From VXOZ01 sp965220045 (lineage in GTDB: Bacteria > Chloroflexota > UBA11872 > VXOZ01), in assembly GCA_965220045.1 (NCBI GenBank), contig OZ244803.1, positions 62,001-126,000 of the forward strand: a DNA stretch of 64,000 bases, written 5' to 3'. Below are positions 52,461-61,362 of this stretch, in pieces. The notes below the pieces were generated by a model that worked only from the letters and a program-made list of their open reading frames with translations, did no database searches and was not told the origin of the DNA. Made by a program: the position numbers and the translations under genes. The stretch's first letter is position 1; every line of letters begins with the position of its first letter.

Positions 52461-53669
52461 TCACAGCCACTGCGCCGCCGGCCACCAGACGCCCAAGCGG
52501 CTGATCGGCACGTCCAGCAACTCCCGGCTGCCGGCGATGGGATCGTGCCCGTACGTCTCCACGAACAAGCGCTCGATGCGCTCGGAGAGCTCCGTCGGTC
52601 CCGGCAGCGGCACATCCACCCAGGTGTTCCCCAGCCGCTGGCTTTCGGCCATCACGAACGAAAGTTCCAAGTCGGCGCGGGCGCCCGCCGGGCCGTATTG
52701 TGCCGGCGTGCCTTCCACAATCGAACGGTGTGTGCTCGTAAGGATTTCCGATTTCGCCACGTCGTCCAAGTTGCCGACGCCGTAGGCCTTGTACGGATTC
52801 TCCCAGCGCAGATCGGGCGCGCCGTCCAAATACACGTAATCCAGCACCTGCTCGCCGCCAGTGTTGAGATACTGTTCGCGTATCGTCTGCGGCCGGTCGG
52901 GTTCGCCGGCCAGCAGCACCACGTCGCGGCCCGACAGATGGCCGCTGGAGCCTTCGATTTCCCAGAGGTTGGGATGGGAGTGCTGGTTGAACGGCCGCGG
53001 AGCCCGCTCGTAGAGGCACATCGTACCGCGCATATACTCGATCCACATGGCTTCCCAGACCACCGTGGTGGACTGCTCGCCACCGTAGGTCAGGTAGGGA
53101 TCGGTCTCCGCTTCCGTGACGTACGCCAGCACGCGCCGGGCCGAATCTTGCAGAATCATGCGCACGGCGTTCAAGCCGTGGTACGCGCCGCTGGCGTACC
53201 AGAGACGAGCCATGGAGATCTTGCCGATGTAGCCCGACTCGACGATCTTGGCCTTGAGCTGCTCCTGCGGCCAGAGCCAGACCTGCTCGGCGATCTCCCA
53301 GACCACGCCGTGTTGTTCACAGACGTCGCGAATGGCGTCGCCGACTTCCAGGGTGATGCCGTAGGGAATCTCGGTAATTATGTTGATGCCGCGCTTGGCG
53401 GCCTCCACGGCCACCGCCGACTGGCCGTCGGTGGGCACGAGAATGAGTGCCAGGTCAGGCTTGGCCTCGTCGAGCGTGGCGGCGACGTTGGTGAAGTATT
53501 GCTTCACGCCGTGCTTCGCCGAAATCTCCTCCGCCACCGCCGGGTTGATGTCGCAAATGGCGCAGAGATCGAAGTGGTCGGTGAGTCTCGCCACGGTCTC
53601 AATCCACCCCCGCGCCCGCGCACCGGGTCCCGATCCCGCGCCGATGACGGCGATGCGTAGTTTCTTCAT
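52461..53669 (-). CDS. Gfo/Idh/MocA family oxidoreductase
   Basis: The 402-residue protein begins with KLRIAVIGAGSGPGARARGW (3-22), a Rossmann motif interrupted by a Gly/Pro-rich loop. It continues with DLCAICDINPAVAEEIS and NIITEIPYGITLEVGDAI, where the usual EKP motif reads EIP. The C-terminal beta domain has DLELSFVMAESQRLG and a final VPLPGPTELSERIERLFVETYG. The Lys-to-Ile change at EKP is notable, because that lysine often takes part in catalysis. AAGGGAT lies 6 bases before ATG 53669. The unknown beta protein gene at 54047 is upstream on the same strand. Confidence 0.83.
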   Translation of the reverse strand: MKKLRIAVIGAGSGPGARARGWIETVARLTDHFDLCAICDINPAVAEEISAKHGVKQYFTNVAATLDEAKPDLALILVPTDGQSAVAVEAAKRGINIITEIPYGITLEVGDAIRDVCEQHGVVWEIAEQVWLWPQEQLKAKIVESGYIGKISMARLWYASGAYHGLNAVRMILQDSARRVLAYVTEAETDPYLTYGGEQSTTVVWEAMWIEYMRGTMCLYERAPRPFNQHSHPNLWEIEGSSGHLSGRDVVLLAGEPDRPQTIREQYLNTGGEQVLDYVYLDGAPDLRWENPYKAYGVGNLDDVAKSEILTSTHRSIVEGTPAQYGPAGARADLELSFVMAESQRLGNTWVDVPLPGPTELSERIERLFVETYGHDPIAGSRELLDVPISRLGVWWPAAQWL

Positions 53670-54046
53670 AATTCGTATCCCTTGTTACGAAGAGTAATTC
53701 CCCAAATTCCGTCATTCCCGCAGAAACTCGCCCCGGCACGGGGCGCAGAATCCATCTGCTCTGAACCGCGCGACTTTCGTTGCCCTGTCTGTCTCCGGAA
53801 TTACTGCCCCCGACTCAAGCATAGGGCCGGCTCAAGAGCGGGGGACAAGCCCCCGCGCTACGAAGGAAGTGTCCTTCATCCGTCATGTTGGCGCCCCAGT
53901 CCGTCATTCCCGTGAAAACGGGAATCCATCTTCTCCTCTTCGCCGCCGCACTCCATCAAAACGGCAGGTGTATTCCTTCACACTTTTGCCATTCTACAAG
54001 GCATTCAGCGCAAGTCCGCCGCGTCGCCCGTGTTCCCTCGGCCCCA
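53670..54046. repeat. gene-free spacer with three REP units
   Basis: Present are a degenerate ATTCCCGC…GCAGAATCC unit (about 53710-53755), the GCGGGGG/CCCCCGC hairpin (53838-53862) and an ATTCCCGT/ACGGGAAT hairpin (53906-53924). No gene is supported. The unknown protein gene ends at 54047, so its transcript could read through the REPs into the Gfo/Idh gene. Confidence 0.6.
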
Positions 54047-54955
54047 TCACCCCACATCCGCCAGAAACTGCCGGTACAGCGCCAGCGGCTGCGACATGGC
54101 ATCGTCCAGCGGCGTAATTGCCAGCCGCACGTGGGCCGTGCGCACCGTGCCCGGCACAAAGTCGTTACCAAATAGGGACAAATAAAGTGGGTTCTGCACC
54201 TTCCAGGCGTCTTCCGGGTCGTCGGTGTTGTAGCCGCTGGTGACGGCGAAGCAGTCCTCGGGCCGCGACATCAGCACTGCCGCCACGCGCCGCTCCATAT
54301 CGGCCTGAAACGCCACCGGCACGGCGTACTCGCGCTGCGGGCGAAACTGTGCCGTGGGATGCCCCAGCTCCTTGCGCTCCCAGCGGCCGTCCACGCAGCG
54401 CCGCGCCGCGTGGGCATCCCGCGTGTACACCAGCCCCATGCCCTTGAAGACCGGGTTCTCTTCGGGTGCGACGAGTTCCACTTCATCGGGTTCCTTGGTA
54501 TAGCGTTCCGTGGCCAGGTAGACGTGCGCCAGCAGCGGCGGATCGAAGTAGTTTGACAAGAATATCTCGTAGCTCTCGTACGTCGCCTCGGCGGTCACGG
54601 TGATCGTTAGGTCGATGAGGTTGGGTTCCTTGACCTGATAGACCGCCTCGATGCTGGCAAAGTGCTCGTCGGCAGGCCCCCAATTCACCGTCAACGTGTC
54701 ACCGTCAACACTCACGGTGCGCTCGAATAAACGCGGCTCGCCCAGGCCCGTATGCGTGGCAAACAGCCGAAAGAGATTGAGCGCCGAGTACTTGGGATGA
54801 ATGATAGACACGCCGCTCGGCTTATGCACCAGATCGCTGATCCCATGCCGGATGTCCACCTGCGGGTCCGGCGACTGCGCCCGCAAGGAACCCTTCAACT
54901 CAGAAGTCTCAAAGTCGTAGACGCTGTTCTCGGCATCGTACGTAAGAGTTGCCAT
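54047..54955 (-). CDS. beta-rich protein of unknown function
   Basis: I do not recognise this 302-residue protein. Most of it alternates short beta-strand-like runs: DPQVDIRHGISDLVHKPSG, LIDLTITVTAEATYESYEIFLSNYFDPP (about 114-141), FKGMGLVYTRDAHAARRC and AHVRLAITPLDD. It has no signal peptide and no membrane segment. The middle resembles a galactose-mutarotase-like or carbohydrate-binding sandwich, which fits the neighbouring Gfo/Idh gene, but this is only an impression. GAGGATGG lies 6 bases before ATG 54955. The pair may process a sugar or sugar acid. Confidence 0.6.
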   Translation of the reverse strand: MATLTYDAENSVYDFETSELKGSLRAQSPDPQVDIRHGISDLVHKPSGVSIIHPKYSALNLFRLFATHTGLGEPRLFERTVSVDGDTLTVNWGPADEHFASIEAVYQVKEPNLIDLTITVTAEATYESYEIFLSNYFDPPLLAHVYLATERYTKEPDEVELVAPEENPVFKGMGLVYTRDAHAARRCVDGRWERKELGHPTAQFRPQREYAVPVAFQADMERRVAAVLMSRPEDCFAVTSGYNTDDPEDAWKVQNPLYLSLFGNDFVPGTVRTAHVRLAITPLDDAMSQPLALYRQFLADVG

Positions 54956-55202
54956 TCTCGACCATCCTCTTTTGCTTTACCCCAAGCTGCTTCCGCCGGG
55001 CAGAGTGCACTACCCCAAACCGCAATTCGATGCCAGATGCCAGCTAGGTCATCGCCTATCACGCTACATTGTTGCACGAACGTATTAGTTTGGAGTGACA
55101 CTGTTCTGTGCAGTATAGCCGAACGCCAAGGTAGCGTGTCACCGCGCCCTCAGTCCGCGCCTGAGCGACCAATCCCCTGTGGCTTCATTCTTCCCGCACA
55201 AC

Positions 55203-55208
55203 TATAAT
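55203..55208 (+). promoter_or_regulatory. -10 element for a probably leaderless HAD gene
   Basis: TATAAT ends 7 bases before ATG 55216, so transcription would begin at or next to the start codon. No ribosome site precedes that ATG, which agrees with a leaderless message. The -35 region (about 55180-55185) is poor. Confidence 0.45.
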
Positions 55209-55215
55209 TGCCCAC

Positions 55216-55962
55216 ATGAAGGATCTGCCCAAAGCGCTTCTTCTCGATCTCGACGACACGATTCTGGACTGGTACAGCGATCCCGATGACGCATGGCTTC
55301 AGCTCTGCCGCGAGTTTGCCGGCAGTCTGGGAGACGTACCCGCAGAGGAGCTCCAGGCTGCCGTGCTTCAAGCCCGGGACTGGTATTGGAGCGATACGGA
55401 GCGCGCCCGTAGAGGCCGTCTCGATCTCCAACTGGCTCGGCGCTATATCTTGCTGCGTGCCTTTGCCCGGTTCGACATTCCAGATTCGCCGCTCTTAACC
55501 CGCATGGGTGAGCGTTACAATCACATCAGGGATGAGGCGATGCGACCGTTTCCGGGCGCCATCGAGACGCTGCGGCGGCTGAGGACGGCAAACATTCGCT
55601 TAGGTCTGATCACGAACGGCAGCGCTGAAGGACAGCGAGCAAAGATTGAGCGATTCTCCCTTGCAGGCTACTTCGACCACATACAAATCGAAGGGGAGTT
55701 CGGGATCGGCAAGCCGGACGCGAGAGCTTTCCAGAACGCCCTTGAAGCACTGGGGGCAGTTCCCTCCGAAGCTTGGATGGTCGGCGACAACTTGGAGTAT
55801 GACATACACGGCGCGCAGCAGGTGGGCATCTACGCCGTGTGGGTGAACCCACAGGGTAGCGGGCTGCCGGATGGCACTACAGTCCGCCCGGACATGACCA
55901 TCAGGTCGTTCTCAGACCTTATTGCCTTGAGCACTCGCTGGGGGCGAGCGACACAGCCATAG
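55216..55962 (+). CDS. HAD-superfamily hydrolase (YjjG-like)
   Basis: The 248-residue protein has the HAD catalytic motif LLLDLDDTILDWY (8-20), where the first Asp is the nucleophile and the second the acid. Motif II is LGLITNGSAEG, motif III is the Lys in FGIGKPDARAF, and motif IV is WMVGDNLEYDIHGAQ. The cap is helical with YNHIRDEAMRPFPGA. It resembles nucleotidase YjjG and haloacid-type phosphatases, and the exact phosphate ester is unknown. It appears leaderless. A methyltransferase gene follows after 11 bases and its ribosome site overlaps this stop, so the two are likely an operon. Confidence 0.9.
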   Translation: MKDLPKALLLDLDDTILDWYSDPDDAWLQLCREFAGSLGDVPAEELQAAVLQARDWYWSDTERARRGRLDLQLARRYILLRAFARFDIPDSPLLTRMGERYNHIRDEAMRPFPGAIETLRRLRTANIRLGLITNGSAEGQRAKIERFSLAGYFDHIQIEGEFGIGKPDARAFQNALEALGAVPSEAWMVGDNLEYDIHGAQQVGIYAVWVNPQGSGLPDGTTVRPDMTIRSFSDLIALSTRWGRATQP

Positions 55963-55973
55963 GAGACCCAGCC

Positions 55974-56822
55974 ATGGCCGACCAAGTCAGATTCGGTGAT
56001 TTCATCCTAGGGTTACAGGGGCTTGCAATTCTACGGTCCTGGATGTTGGACCTTGCCACCGTCAGAACCAGAGCGCAGAAGATTCTAGAGATTTCCGAAG
56101 CGTACGAAGAGGCTCCTTGGTCGAACCCCATCGTAGCGGGTGAACGGAGTGTCACGGCCGGCTATGCCGAATGGGCCGCCGGCTACGACACTGACCGCAA
56201 CCCGATTATTCTCGCCGAAGAGCCGGTAGTGCACGAGCTGCTCGCTTGTTACCCAATCGGCGCAGCCCTTGACGCCGCCTGTGGCACCGGCAGGCATGCT
56301 GCTTACCTGGCATCATTGGGCCATCAGGTGACGGGCATCGACGCTACGGCTGCGATGTTGGAGAAGGCCAAGACAAGAGTGCCGTCAGCGCGGTTCGAGA
56401 CTGCCGATCTACGGGACATTCCTTTAGCCGATGGGGCAATAGATATCGCTGTCTGCACCCTTGCGCTGACCCACTGCGCCGACCTGGGGCCGCCCATTGA
56501 AGAGCTGGCCCGGGTAGTGCGACCCGGCGGGCACGTCGTCATATCCGACGTTCATCCCCTGATGGTGCTGCTTGGCGTGCACGGCGGCTACCGGCTAAAT
56601 CAAACGGAATACGGGGTCGTTAAGAACCATGTCCACCTGGCAGCGGACTATCTGACCGCATTCAGCAATGCCAGTCTCGACGTCGTGCAGTGCGTAGAGC
56701 CTCTCTGGGGAGATCGAGAAATCGCTACAATGGGATTCGCTGAACAAATGCCCGATCTAACGGAGTCCGCCGTGAAGGGTTTGCCCATCGTGATCGTATG
56801 GGAGCTGGAGAAGAGGGCGTGA
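55974..56822 (+). CDS. class I SAM-dependent methyltransferase
   Basis: The 282-residue protein has a 90-residue N-terminal region (SYEEAPWSNPI-like with EWAAGYDTDRNPIILAEEPVV) and then a clear SAM core: ALDAACGTGRHAAYLASLGHQ (98-118), VTGIDATAAMLEKAKTRV, FETADLRDIPLADGAIDIAVCTLALTHCADL and LARVVRPGGHVVISDVHPL. This is the ubiquinone/menaquinone-type Methyltransf_11 pattern. AGGAGA overlaps the upstream HAD stop and sits about 8 bases before ATG 55974. The final strands (LPIVIVWELE) complete the fold. The acceptor is unknown. Confidence 0.88.
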   Translation: MADQVRFGDFILGLQGLAILRSWMLDLATVRTRAQKILEISEAYEEAPWSNPIVAGERSVTAGYAEWAAGYDTDRNPIILAEEPVVHELLACYPIGAALDAACGTGRHAAYLASLGHQVTGIDATAAMLEKAKTRVPSARFETADLRDIPLADGAIDIAVCTLALTHCADLGPPIEELARVVRPGGHVVISDVHPLMVLLGVHGGYRLNQTEYGVVKNHVHLAADYLTAFSNASLDVVQCVEPLWGDREIATMGFAEQMPDLTESAVKGLPIVIVWELEKRA

Positions 56823-57070
56823 CGCATCGTTTTGGCCCATTACTAATTGGAGATAGCATATGTGTGGACAGGGAGTGAGGGCGACTAAAGCCAGAGTTGG
56901 TAGGCGCCATGGCCCTACAAAATGCCATTTGACGAACAGAAGGCAGATGGTCTCAGCGTGAATTGGTGGCAAGGGAAGAACAAAACGAAAGGGTAGTGTT
57001 GACTACTCTATAGTTGTACCGATAGCAGGTTTCGTCCCACGAATGGCATCACTATTGTCCGCTGACAACT

Positions 57071-58612
57071 TTGATATGTAGGCAAATCAAGTATAACGCA
57101 GGGTTGGTAAGATCCAGCGAAGTGAACAACTCTAAACAAAATCTTAAGCGACTGACTCTCGACCTTAGCAACTATGCGGAAAACATTCTCGATTCCGAAG
57201 ACCGTCCACTCTTCGATGAAGCAGTCCTTGCAGCAAGAGTTGGCGCACTACGTGCCGCCTACGTCATGCTGTGGCTTTCATGTGCGGAATCCTTCAAGCG
57301 CCGTTTCCGCGAAGCTCGAATACGAGATAATGCCGCGGGCAAGATTCTTAGTAGGATTGAAGAGTTGGAGCAGCAGCACAAGGCCACAGATAAGCCGCTA
57401 TTGGACAGCGCACTTAAGTACGGGTTCGTGTCGGAATCTGAATACGCCATTCTAAACCATGTCTACGAGATGCGCTGCATCTATGGTCATCCATATCAAG
57501 AGGCGCCAACCACTGAAAAGCTGATGGATGCCGCAGCTTCGGTCAACCAGATTGTGTTGTCAAGGCCAGTCAAACTGCGACATGGGTTCTGCAGACAACT
57601 GCTTACCGACTTGCTTAGCAATAGAAATTACCTAGACGACTACGAACCAACTGTTACGGCATTCGCCCAGAACATCCACCCAAGGGTTGATGAGAGCATC
57701 TATGTCTGGCTATTTGACGAGTATTGGAAAGAGCTGGAAAAGATTTCAGATGATCCGTCAATGGACGTCTTTTGTCGCCGCGGCCTATGGTTCTGTCGCG
57801 CTATGTTAGCTGAGGTGGGTGTTGCCATATTATCCCACGAGGAGTGGCATGAAAGATCCAAGAAATTCCCAAAGACTATGGTGCCCGTGTGCTGCACCCC
57901 CGACACGTTTCGGAACATTGGTGATCGCGCCCAGGACTCAATAGTTGGCTTCATCCTGGAAGATTCAAAGAAGCGCGCCAGTATGCTCCCACATCTTGAG
58001 AGACTTAGAGATGAAGGGGCGTTGTCAGAGAGACAGCAAGCGCGCTTCACGAAAAGTCTTTCGGAGCTTGGAGCAGGCACGATCCTGGCATCGGGCCTAA
58101 GCACGAAGTTTTGTTACTCAACATTAATTGAGGAGTTAGAGTCCCACAATTGGTACCGACAAAATGCCGCCATCGAAAGACTCGTGTCGAACGGGCCAGA
58201 CCAAGCGGCCAAACTCACTGATGAACAGCAAGTCTATCTGGGACGAAACATACTACAATCTGCCGATGGAACGGCTGTGAGCGCATTGGAATTCCTTGAG
58301 AACCTGAACTCGGCTCATGCGCGATGGCCTCTTGGAATAGTCCTCGGAATTGCCCTTGAGACATTCACAAATGAGCACAATGACATCAGAATAAAGGTTG
58401 TTGACTATATGGATTCTTTTATATCCGGTCTTGACCGGCTGGGCGATTTGGAGCGTACTAAGGTCGTCAATGCGATTGTGGCGTCAGTGGAAGTCAGCAC
58501 GCCAAGCCGAGCAAGCTATGCTGAGGACTACGATAAGGTTTCTCGCTCTCTAAGTATTTACGGTTGGGCTGCACCTCTGGTCGAGGCATTGGAAGCGAAA
58601 CTGCCGATCTAG
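57071..58612 (+). CDS. HEPN-like protein of unknown function, RX4H motif
   Basis: This protein of about 513 residues (TTG start; TTG 57104 and GTG 57122 are alternatives) has a helical N-terminal domain (40-165) with SEDRPLFDEAVLAARVGALRAAYVMLWLSCAESF and, near 135-140, RCIYGH. Arg-x4-His is the catalytic signature of HEPN ribonucleases, followed by a helix that is typical of that fold (EKLMDAAASVNQIV). The rest is helical, with tetratricopeptide-like or HEAT-like texture and no motif that I know. Base use is more AT-rich than in its neighbours, and no other gene of its type is near, so it looks like an accessory gene. HEPN proteins often act as toxins or defence effectors. Confidence 0.62.
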   Translation: MICRQIKYNAGLVRSSEVNNSKQNLKRLTLDLSNYAENILDSEDRPLFDEAVLAARVGALRAAYVMLWLSCAESFKRRFREARIRDNAAGKILSRIEELEQQHKATDKPLLDSALKYGFVSESEYAILNHVYEMRCIYGHPYQEAPTTEKLMDAAASVNQIVLSRPVKLRHGFCRQLLTDLLSNRNYLDDYEPTVTAFAQNIHPRVDESIYVWLFDEYWKELEKISDDPSMDVFCRRGLWFCRAMLAEVGVAILSHEEWHERSKKFPKTMVPVCCTPDTFRNIGDRAQDSIVGFILEDSKKRASMLPHLERLRDEGALSERQQARFTKSLSELGAGTILASGLSTKFCYSTLIEELESHNWYRQNAAIERLVSNGPDQAAKLTDEQQVYLGRNILQSADGTAVSALEFLENLNSAHARWPLGIVLGIALETFTNEHNDIRIKVVDYMDSFISGLDRLGDLERTKVVNAIVASVEVSTPSRASYAEDYDKVSRSLSIYGWAAPLVEALEAKLPI

Positions 58613-58700
58613 CAGCCAACATGCGTGTAATCTACAGGTCACTCAGTCACATTTGTAACTGACGCAGTCAAAGGCTGAAGGATTGAAAGGTGTTTAGGAA

Positions 58701-59594
58701 ATGCAGCAACGAGAAGTACGTTGGGAATTGATGTTCCGGGATGAGTTGGAGGCGGCGCTTGCGGCGTTTCCGGTGGTGTACATGCCCTATGGATTGTGCG
58801 AGCCGCACGGGCCGCAGAACGTGGTAGGGTGCGACGCGTTGCGGCCCGAGGGCCATATGCGCCAGGCGGCAGAACAATACGGCGGCATCGTAATGCCGAC
58901 CACGTATTGGCACAATCACGAGGTCGGGACCTCCGCGAATTGGGGGGATCACACCATCGGCAACAATCGCACGTGGCTCACGTCCATCCCGCCGTGGATG
59001 TTCTTCAAGAATATGAGCTACCACATCCGCGCCGTGGATGCCCACGGGTTTCACGGCGCCATCATCTTCTCCGGCCACGCCGGACCCCACAGCCCGGACA
59101 TACCGGTTTTCATAGAGATCATGCAGCGGCACGTGGCGACCCGGCTGCACTGCCACATGCCGATTGGCATGGGCACGGAAGATTCGCGCTTCGAGGACGA
59201 CGAGGGCATGGGCGGTCACGCCGGCCGCGGCGAAACGTCGTTGCTGTGGTCGGTGACGCCGGGCGGCGTAGACCTGACCCGCATTCCGCCGGCCGGCACG
59301 CCCGGGCCGCACTTCGCCATGGGCGATGACGCCGCGGCATCCGACCGCCGCGCCGGGGAACGCATGCACGCCGACATCGTGGTCAGCCTGGGCGCAAGCG
59401 CCAAAGCGCTCTTGGCGGAATACGACCGTGTGCAGCCGACGCGCAAGACTCTGTCCTTCGCGGATATCGAGGACATCTGGGAAGGCGACGTGCTGCCGGC
59501 GCTGAAGGATTTCAATTCAATGCAGCAGTCTCCGGAGCCGCTGCCGGAAGATTCATACTGGCATGCCAACCAGCACATTCCAGACCGGGGGTAG
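58701..59594 (+). CDS. creatininase-family metalloenzyme
   Basis: The 297-residue protein keeps the full creatininase metal set: Glu and His in GLCEPHGP (31-38), Asp in GCDALRPEG, His in IFSGHAGPH, and the MGGHAGRGETSLLW signature. AGGA and AAGGTG lie just before ATG 58701. Family members hydrolyse creatinine or related cyclic amides and lactams; many others have unknown substrates. The run of His in WHNHEVG and HCHMPIG is unusual. No partner gene is adjacent. A REP and MITE copy F follow. Confidence 0.87.
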   Translation: MQQREVRWELMFRDELEAALAAFPVVYMPYGLCEPHGPQNVVGCDALRPEGHMRQAAEQYGGIVMPTTYWHNHEVGTSANWGDHTIGNNRTWLTSIPPWMFFKNMSYHIRAVDAHGFHGAIIFSGHAGPHSPDIPVFIEIMQRHVATRLHCHMPIGMGTEDSRFEDDEGMGGHAGRGETSLLWSVTPGGVDLTRIPPAGTPGPHFAMGDDAAASDRRAGERMHADIVVSLGASAKALLAEYDRVQPTRKTLSFADIEDIWEGDVLPALKDFNSMQQSPEPLPEDSYWHANQHIPDRG

Positions 59595-59675
59595 AGGCCC
59601 AAACTTGGCAGCTCAAGCAGCCCATAACGCAGCAAAAGCAAGTTGGCATTTGTAAGGAATCAGCCTAATTTCTCC

Positions 59676-59702
59676 GTCATTCCGGCGGAAGCCGGAATCC
59701 AG
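59676..59702. repeat. ATTCCGGC-type REP hairpin
   Basis: ATTCCGGC and GCCGGAAT pair around a GGAA loop. The same hairpin, split by a mobile element, flanks MITE copies A and B, and a relative lies at 46858-46885. These REPs show what the MITE targets look like when empty. Confidence 0.75.
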
Positions 59703-59873
59703 ACATCGGTGGATAAATCACACCCACTGAATGTCAAGCGACACTTCACACTCATCCCAACCTTCCCTCATCAGGGGCTGACAAGGGTGTGGAAATGTCA
59801 TTCCTGTAAGTGTTGAGTAGTTCGTTGACAGAATCCTCCCTCGACTTTCAGTGAATACAGTCCATGTCATTCC

Positions 59874-60933
59874 TGTAAGTGTCAGGTAATTCGTTGACAG
59901 ATCTGGTAGAACATTGATGAGTGTCAATCACCAGATCTGGAGGCAACTGATGCGGGATAATAGTAGTGACAAGACCATTGAACGGAACCTCATGCAGAAG
60001 TGGCGTTTCCTCATCGCCGAGTACGAACGGGTCAAGGCCAAGCAGCATCCCCAGTTCCGCTACCTGCAGGACTTCTATGCGTTCCATGGTACCAGTCGCC
60101 AGACCTTCGCCAAGTACTACAACCGTTTCTGTCAGACGCGCAGCGATGACGCCCTGCTGCCGCGCAAGCGCGGTCCCAAGTGGAAGAGCCGCCGCACCTT
60201 GCCCTACATCGAGCAGAAGGTGCTGGAGCAGCGCCGCAAGGGTATCAACCGCTATGAGATCTGTGCCATACTCAAACCGGTACTCAAAGCGCACACACCC
60301 TCACCCTCCACCATCTACGCCATTAGCAAGCGCCATGGGCTCAACCGCCTGAAACCGGCCATGAAACAAGCCAAGCGCACCATCATCAAGACCCGCGCGG
60401 GCGAACTGGGGCATCTGGACTGCCATTACCTCAGCCGCGACCTGCTCCTGGACAGCTCCCAGCGTTACTACCTGGTCTCCGTGCTCGATGCCTGCACCCG
60501 TCTGGCCTGGGCTGAAGTGGTGCCTGACCTCAAGAGCCTCAGCGTCATGTTCGCCGCGCTCAAGAGCATCAACCTGCTCAACGTTGAGTACGGCATCCAG
60601 TTCGAAGCCATCCTCACCGATAACGGTCCTGAGGTGGCGGCACGCACGAAACCGGCGCAGCATCCCTTCGAGCGCATGCTGCTGGAACTCGGTATCAAAC
60701 ACCGCTACACCCGGCCCTATCGACCCCAGACCAACGGCAAGATCGAACGCTTCTGGCGGACCCTGAACGACGACCTGATCGAAGGCACGACGTTCGAAAA
60801 CCTGACGGAGTTCCAGGATGAACTGATGCAATACCTCCTGTACTACAACACGGAAAGACCACACCAAGGCCTGAAGGGGAATACGCCTCTTCAAGCTCTG
60901 CAAAATCTGTCAACGAATTAGTCAACATTTACA
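59874..60933 (+). mobile_element. IS481-like insertion sequence, copy 3
   Basis: The copy is 1060 bp, in the opposite orientation to copies 1 and 2, with TGTAAGTGTCAGGTAATTCG at 59874 and, inverted at 60933, TGTAAATGTTGACTAATTCG. ATTCC is duplicated on both sides. It is inserted in MITE copy F at the left shoulder of the internal palindrome. The protein differs from that of copies 1 and 2 at a handful of residues. Confidence 0.93.
59950..60921 (+). CDS. IS481-like transposase (copy 3)
   Basis: The protein of about 323 residues has the same domains as copies 1 and 2, with the DDE residues in LGHLDCHYL, AILTDNGPE and NGKIERFWR intact. Differences include FRYLQ for FRFLQ, FCQTRSDD for FLQLRSDD, FQDEL for FQNEL and GNTPL for GHTPL. 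None touches the catalytic residues, so it should still be active. GGAGG lies 6 bases before ATG 59950; an earlier ATG at 59917 is in frame. Confidence 0.92.
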   Translation: MRDNSSDKTIERNLMQKWRFLIAEYERVKAKQHPQFRYLQDFYAFHGTSRQTFAKYYNRFCQTRSDDALLPRKRGPKWKSRRTLPYIEQKVLEQRRKGINRYEICAILKPVLKAHTPSPSTIYAISKRHGLNRLKPAMKQAKRTIIKTRAGELGHLDCHYLSRDLLLDSSQRYYLVSVLDACTRLAWAEVVPDLKSLSVMFAALKSINLLNVEYGIQFEAILTDNGPEVAARTKPAQHPFERMLLELGIKHRYTRPYRPQTNGKIERFWRTLNDDLIEGTTFENLTEFQDELMQYLLYYNTERPHQGLKGNTPLQALQNLSTN

Positions 60934-61123
60934 ATTCCGAGCGCAGCGTCGAACAGGGTTCGCGGAATCTAGGGTTTACGTCGAGTGTGTTTGTCTGGCT
61001 CAGTACTTTAGATTCCTCACTGCGCTGCGCTCCGTTCGGAATGACATCCTATTGGGTCTCAATTGCAGGCAAGACCACCGATTGTTGTCACCAATTCTGT
61101 CAACGAATTACCTGACATTTACA

Positions 61124-61362
61124 ATTCCGAGCGCAGCGTCGAACCGGGTTCGCGGAATCCATAAATGCTGATTGAGCGGGGATGCATTTTAGATTCCGCG
61201 CTCTTAGCGACACTCCGCTGCGCTCCGTTCGGAATGACATGTGAAGCTAACTGAAGGATACATACCTTTGTCAGCTCATCAAGGGGAAGGGGTTTCCTGT
61301 AGGTCCCATCTGGTGCATCGGCAACCTGTTCGCTATACGGCCGTTTGCAGCGTACTATAGCC
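61124..61362. repeat. REP-like palindrome downstream of MITE copy F
   Basis: The 110-odd bases from ATTCCGAGCGCAGCG (about 61124) to CTGCGCTCCGTTCGGAATGAC (about 61242) form a long imperfect palindrome, like the core inside the MITEs. It was the target of copy F. The remaining 120 bases before the hydrolase gene hold a possible -10 TACTAT at 61353-61358, close to ATG 61363. Confidence 0.6.

Larger units (their letters stand above)
59805..61123. mobile_element. MITE copy F, split by IS copy 3
   Basis: The left end TGTAAGTGTTGAGTAGTTCG starts at 59805 and the right end (CCTGACATTTACA) stops at 61123. ATTCC lies on both outer sides. Without the IS and one 5-bp duplicate the length is 254 bp, exactly as in copy E. 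The outer right flank continues ATTCCGAGCGCAGCG into another REP-like palindrome ending near 61242 with CGTTCGGAAT, so the MITE went into a palindrome that is like its own core. Confidence 0.87.
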
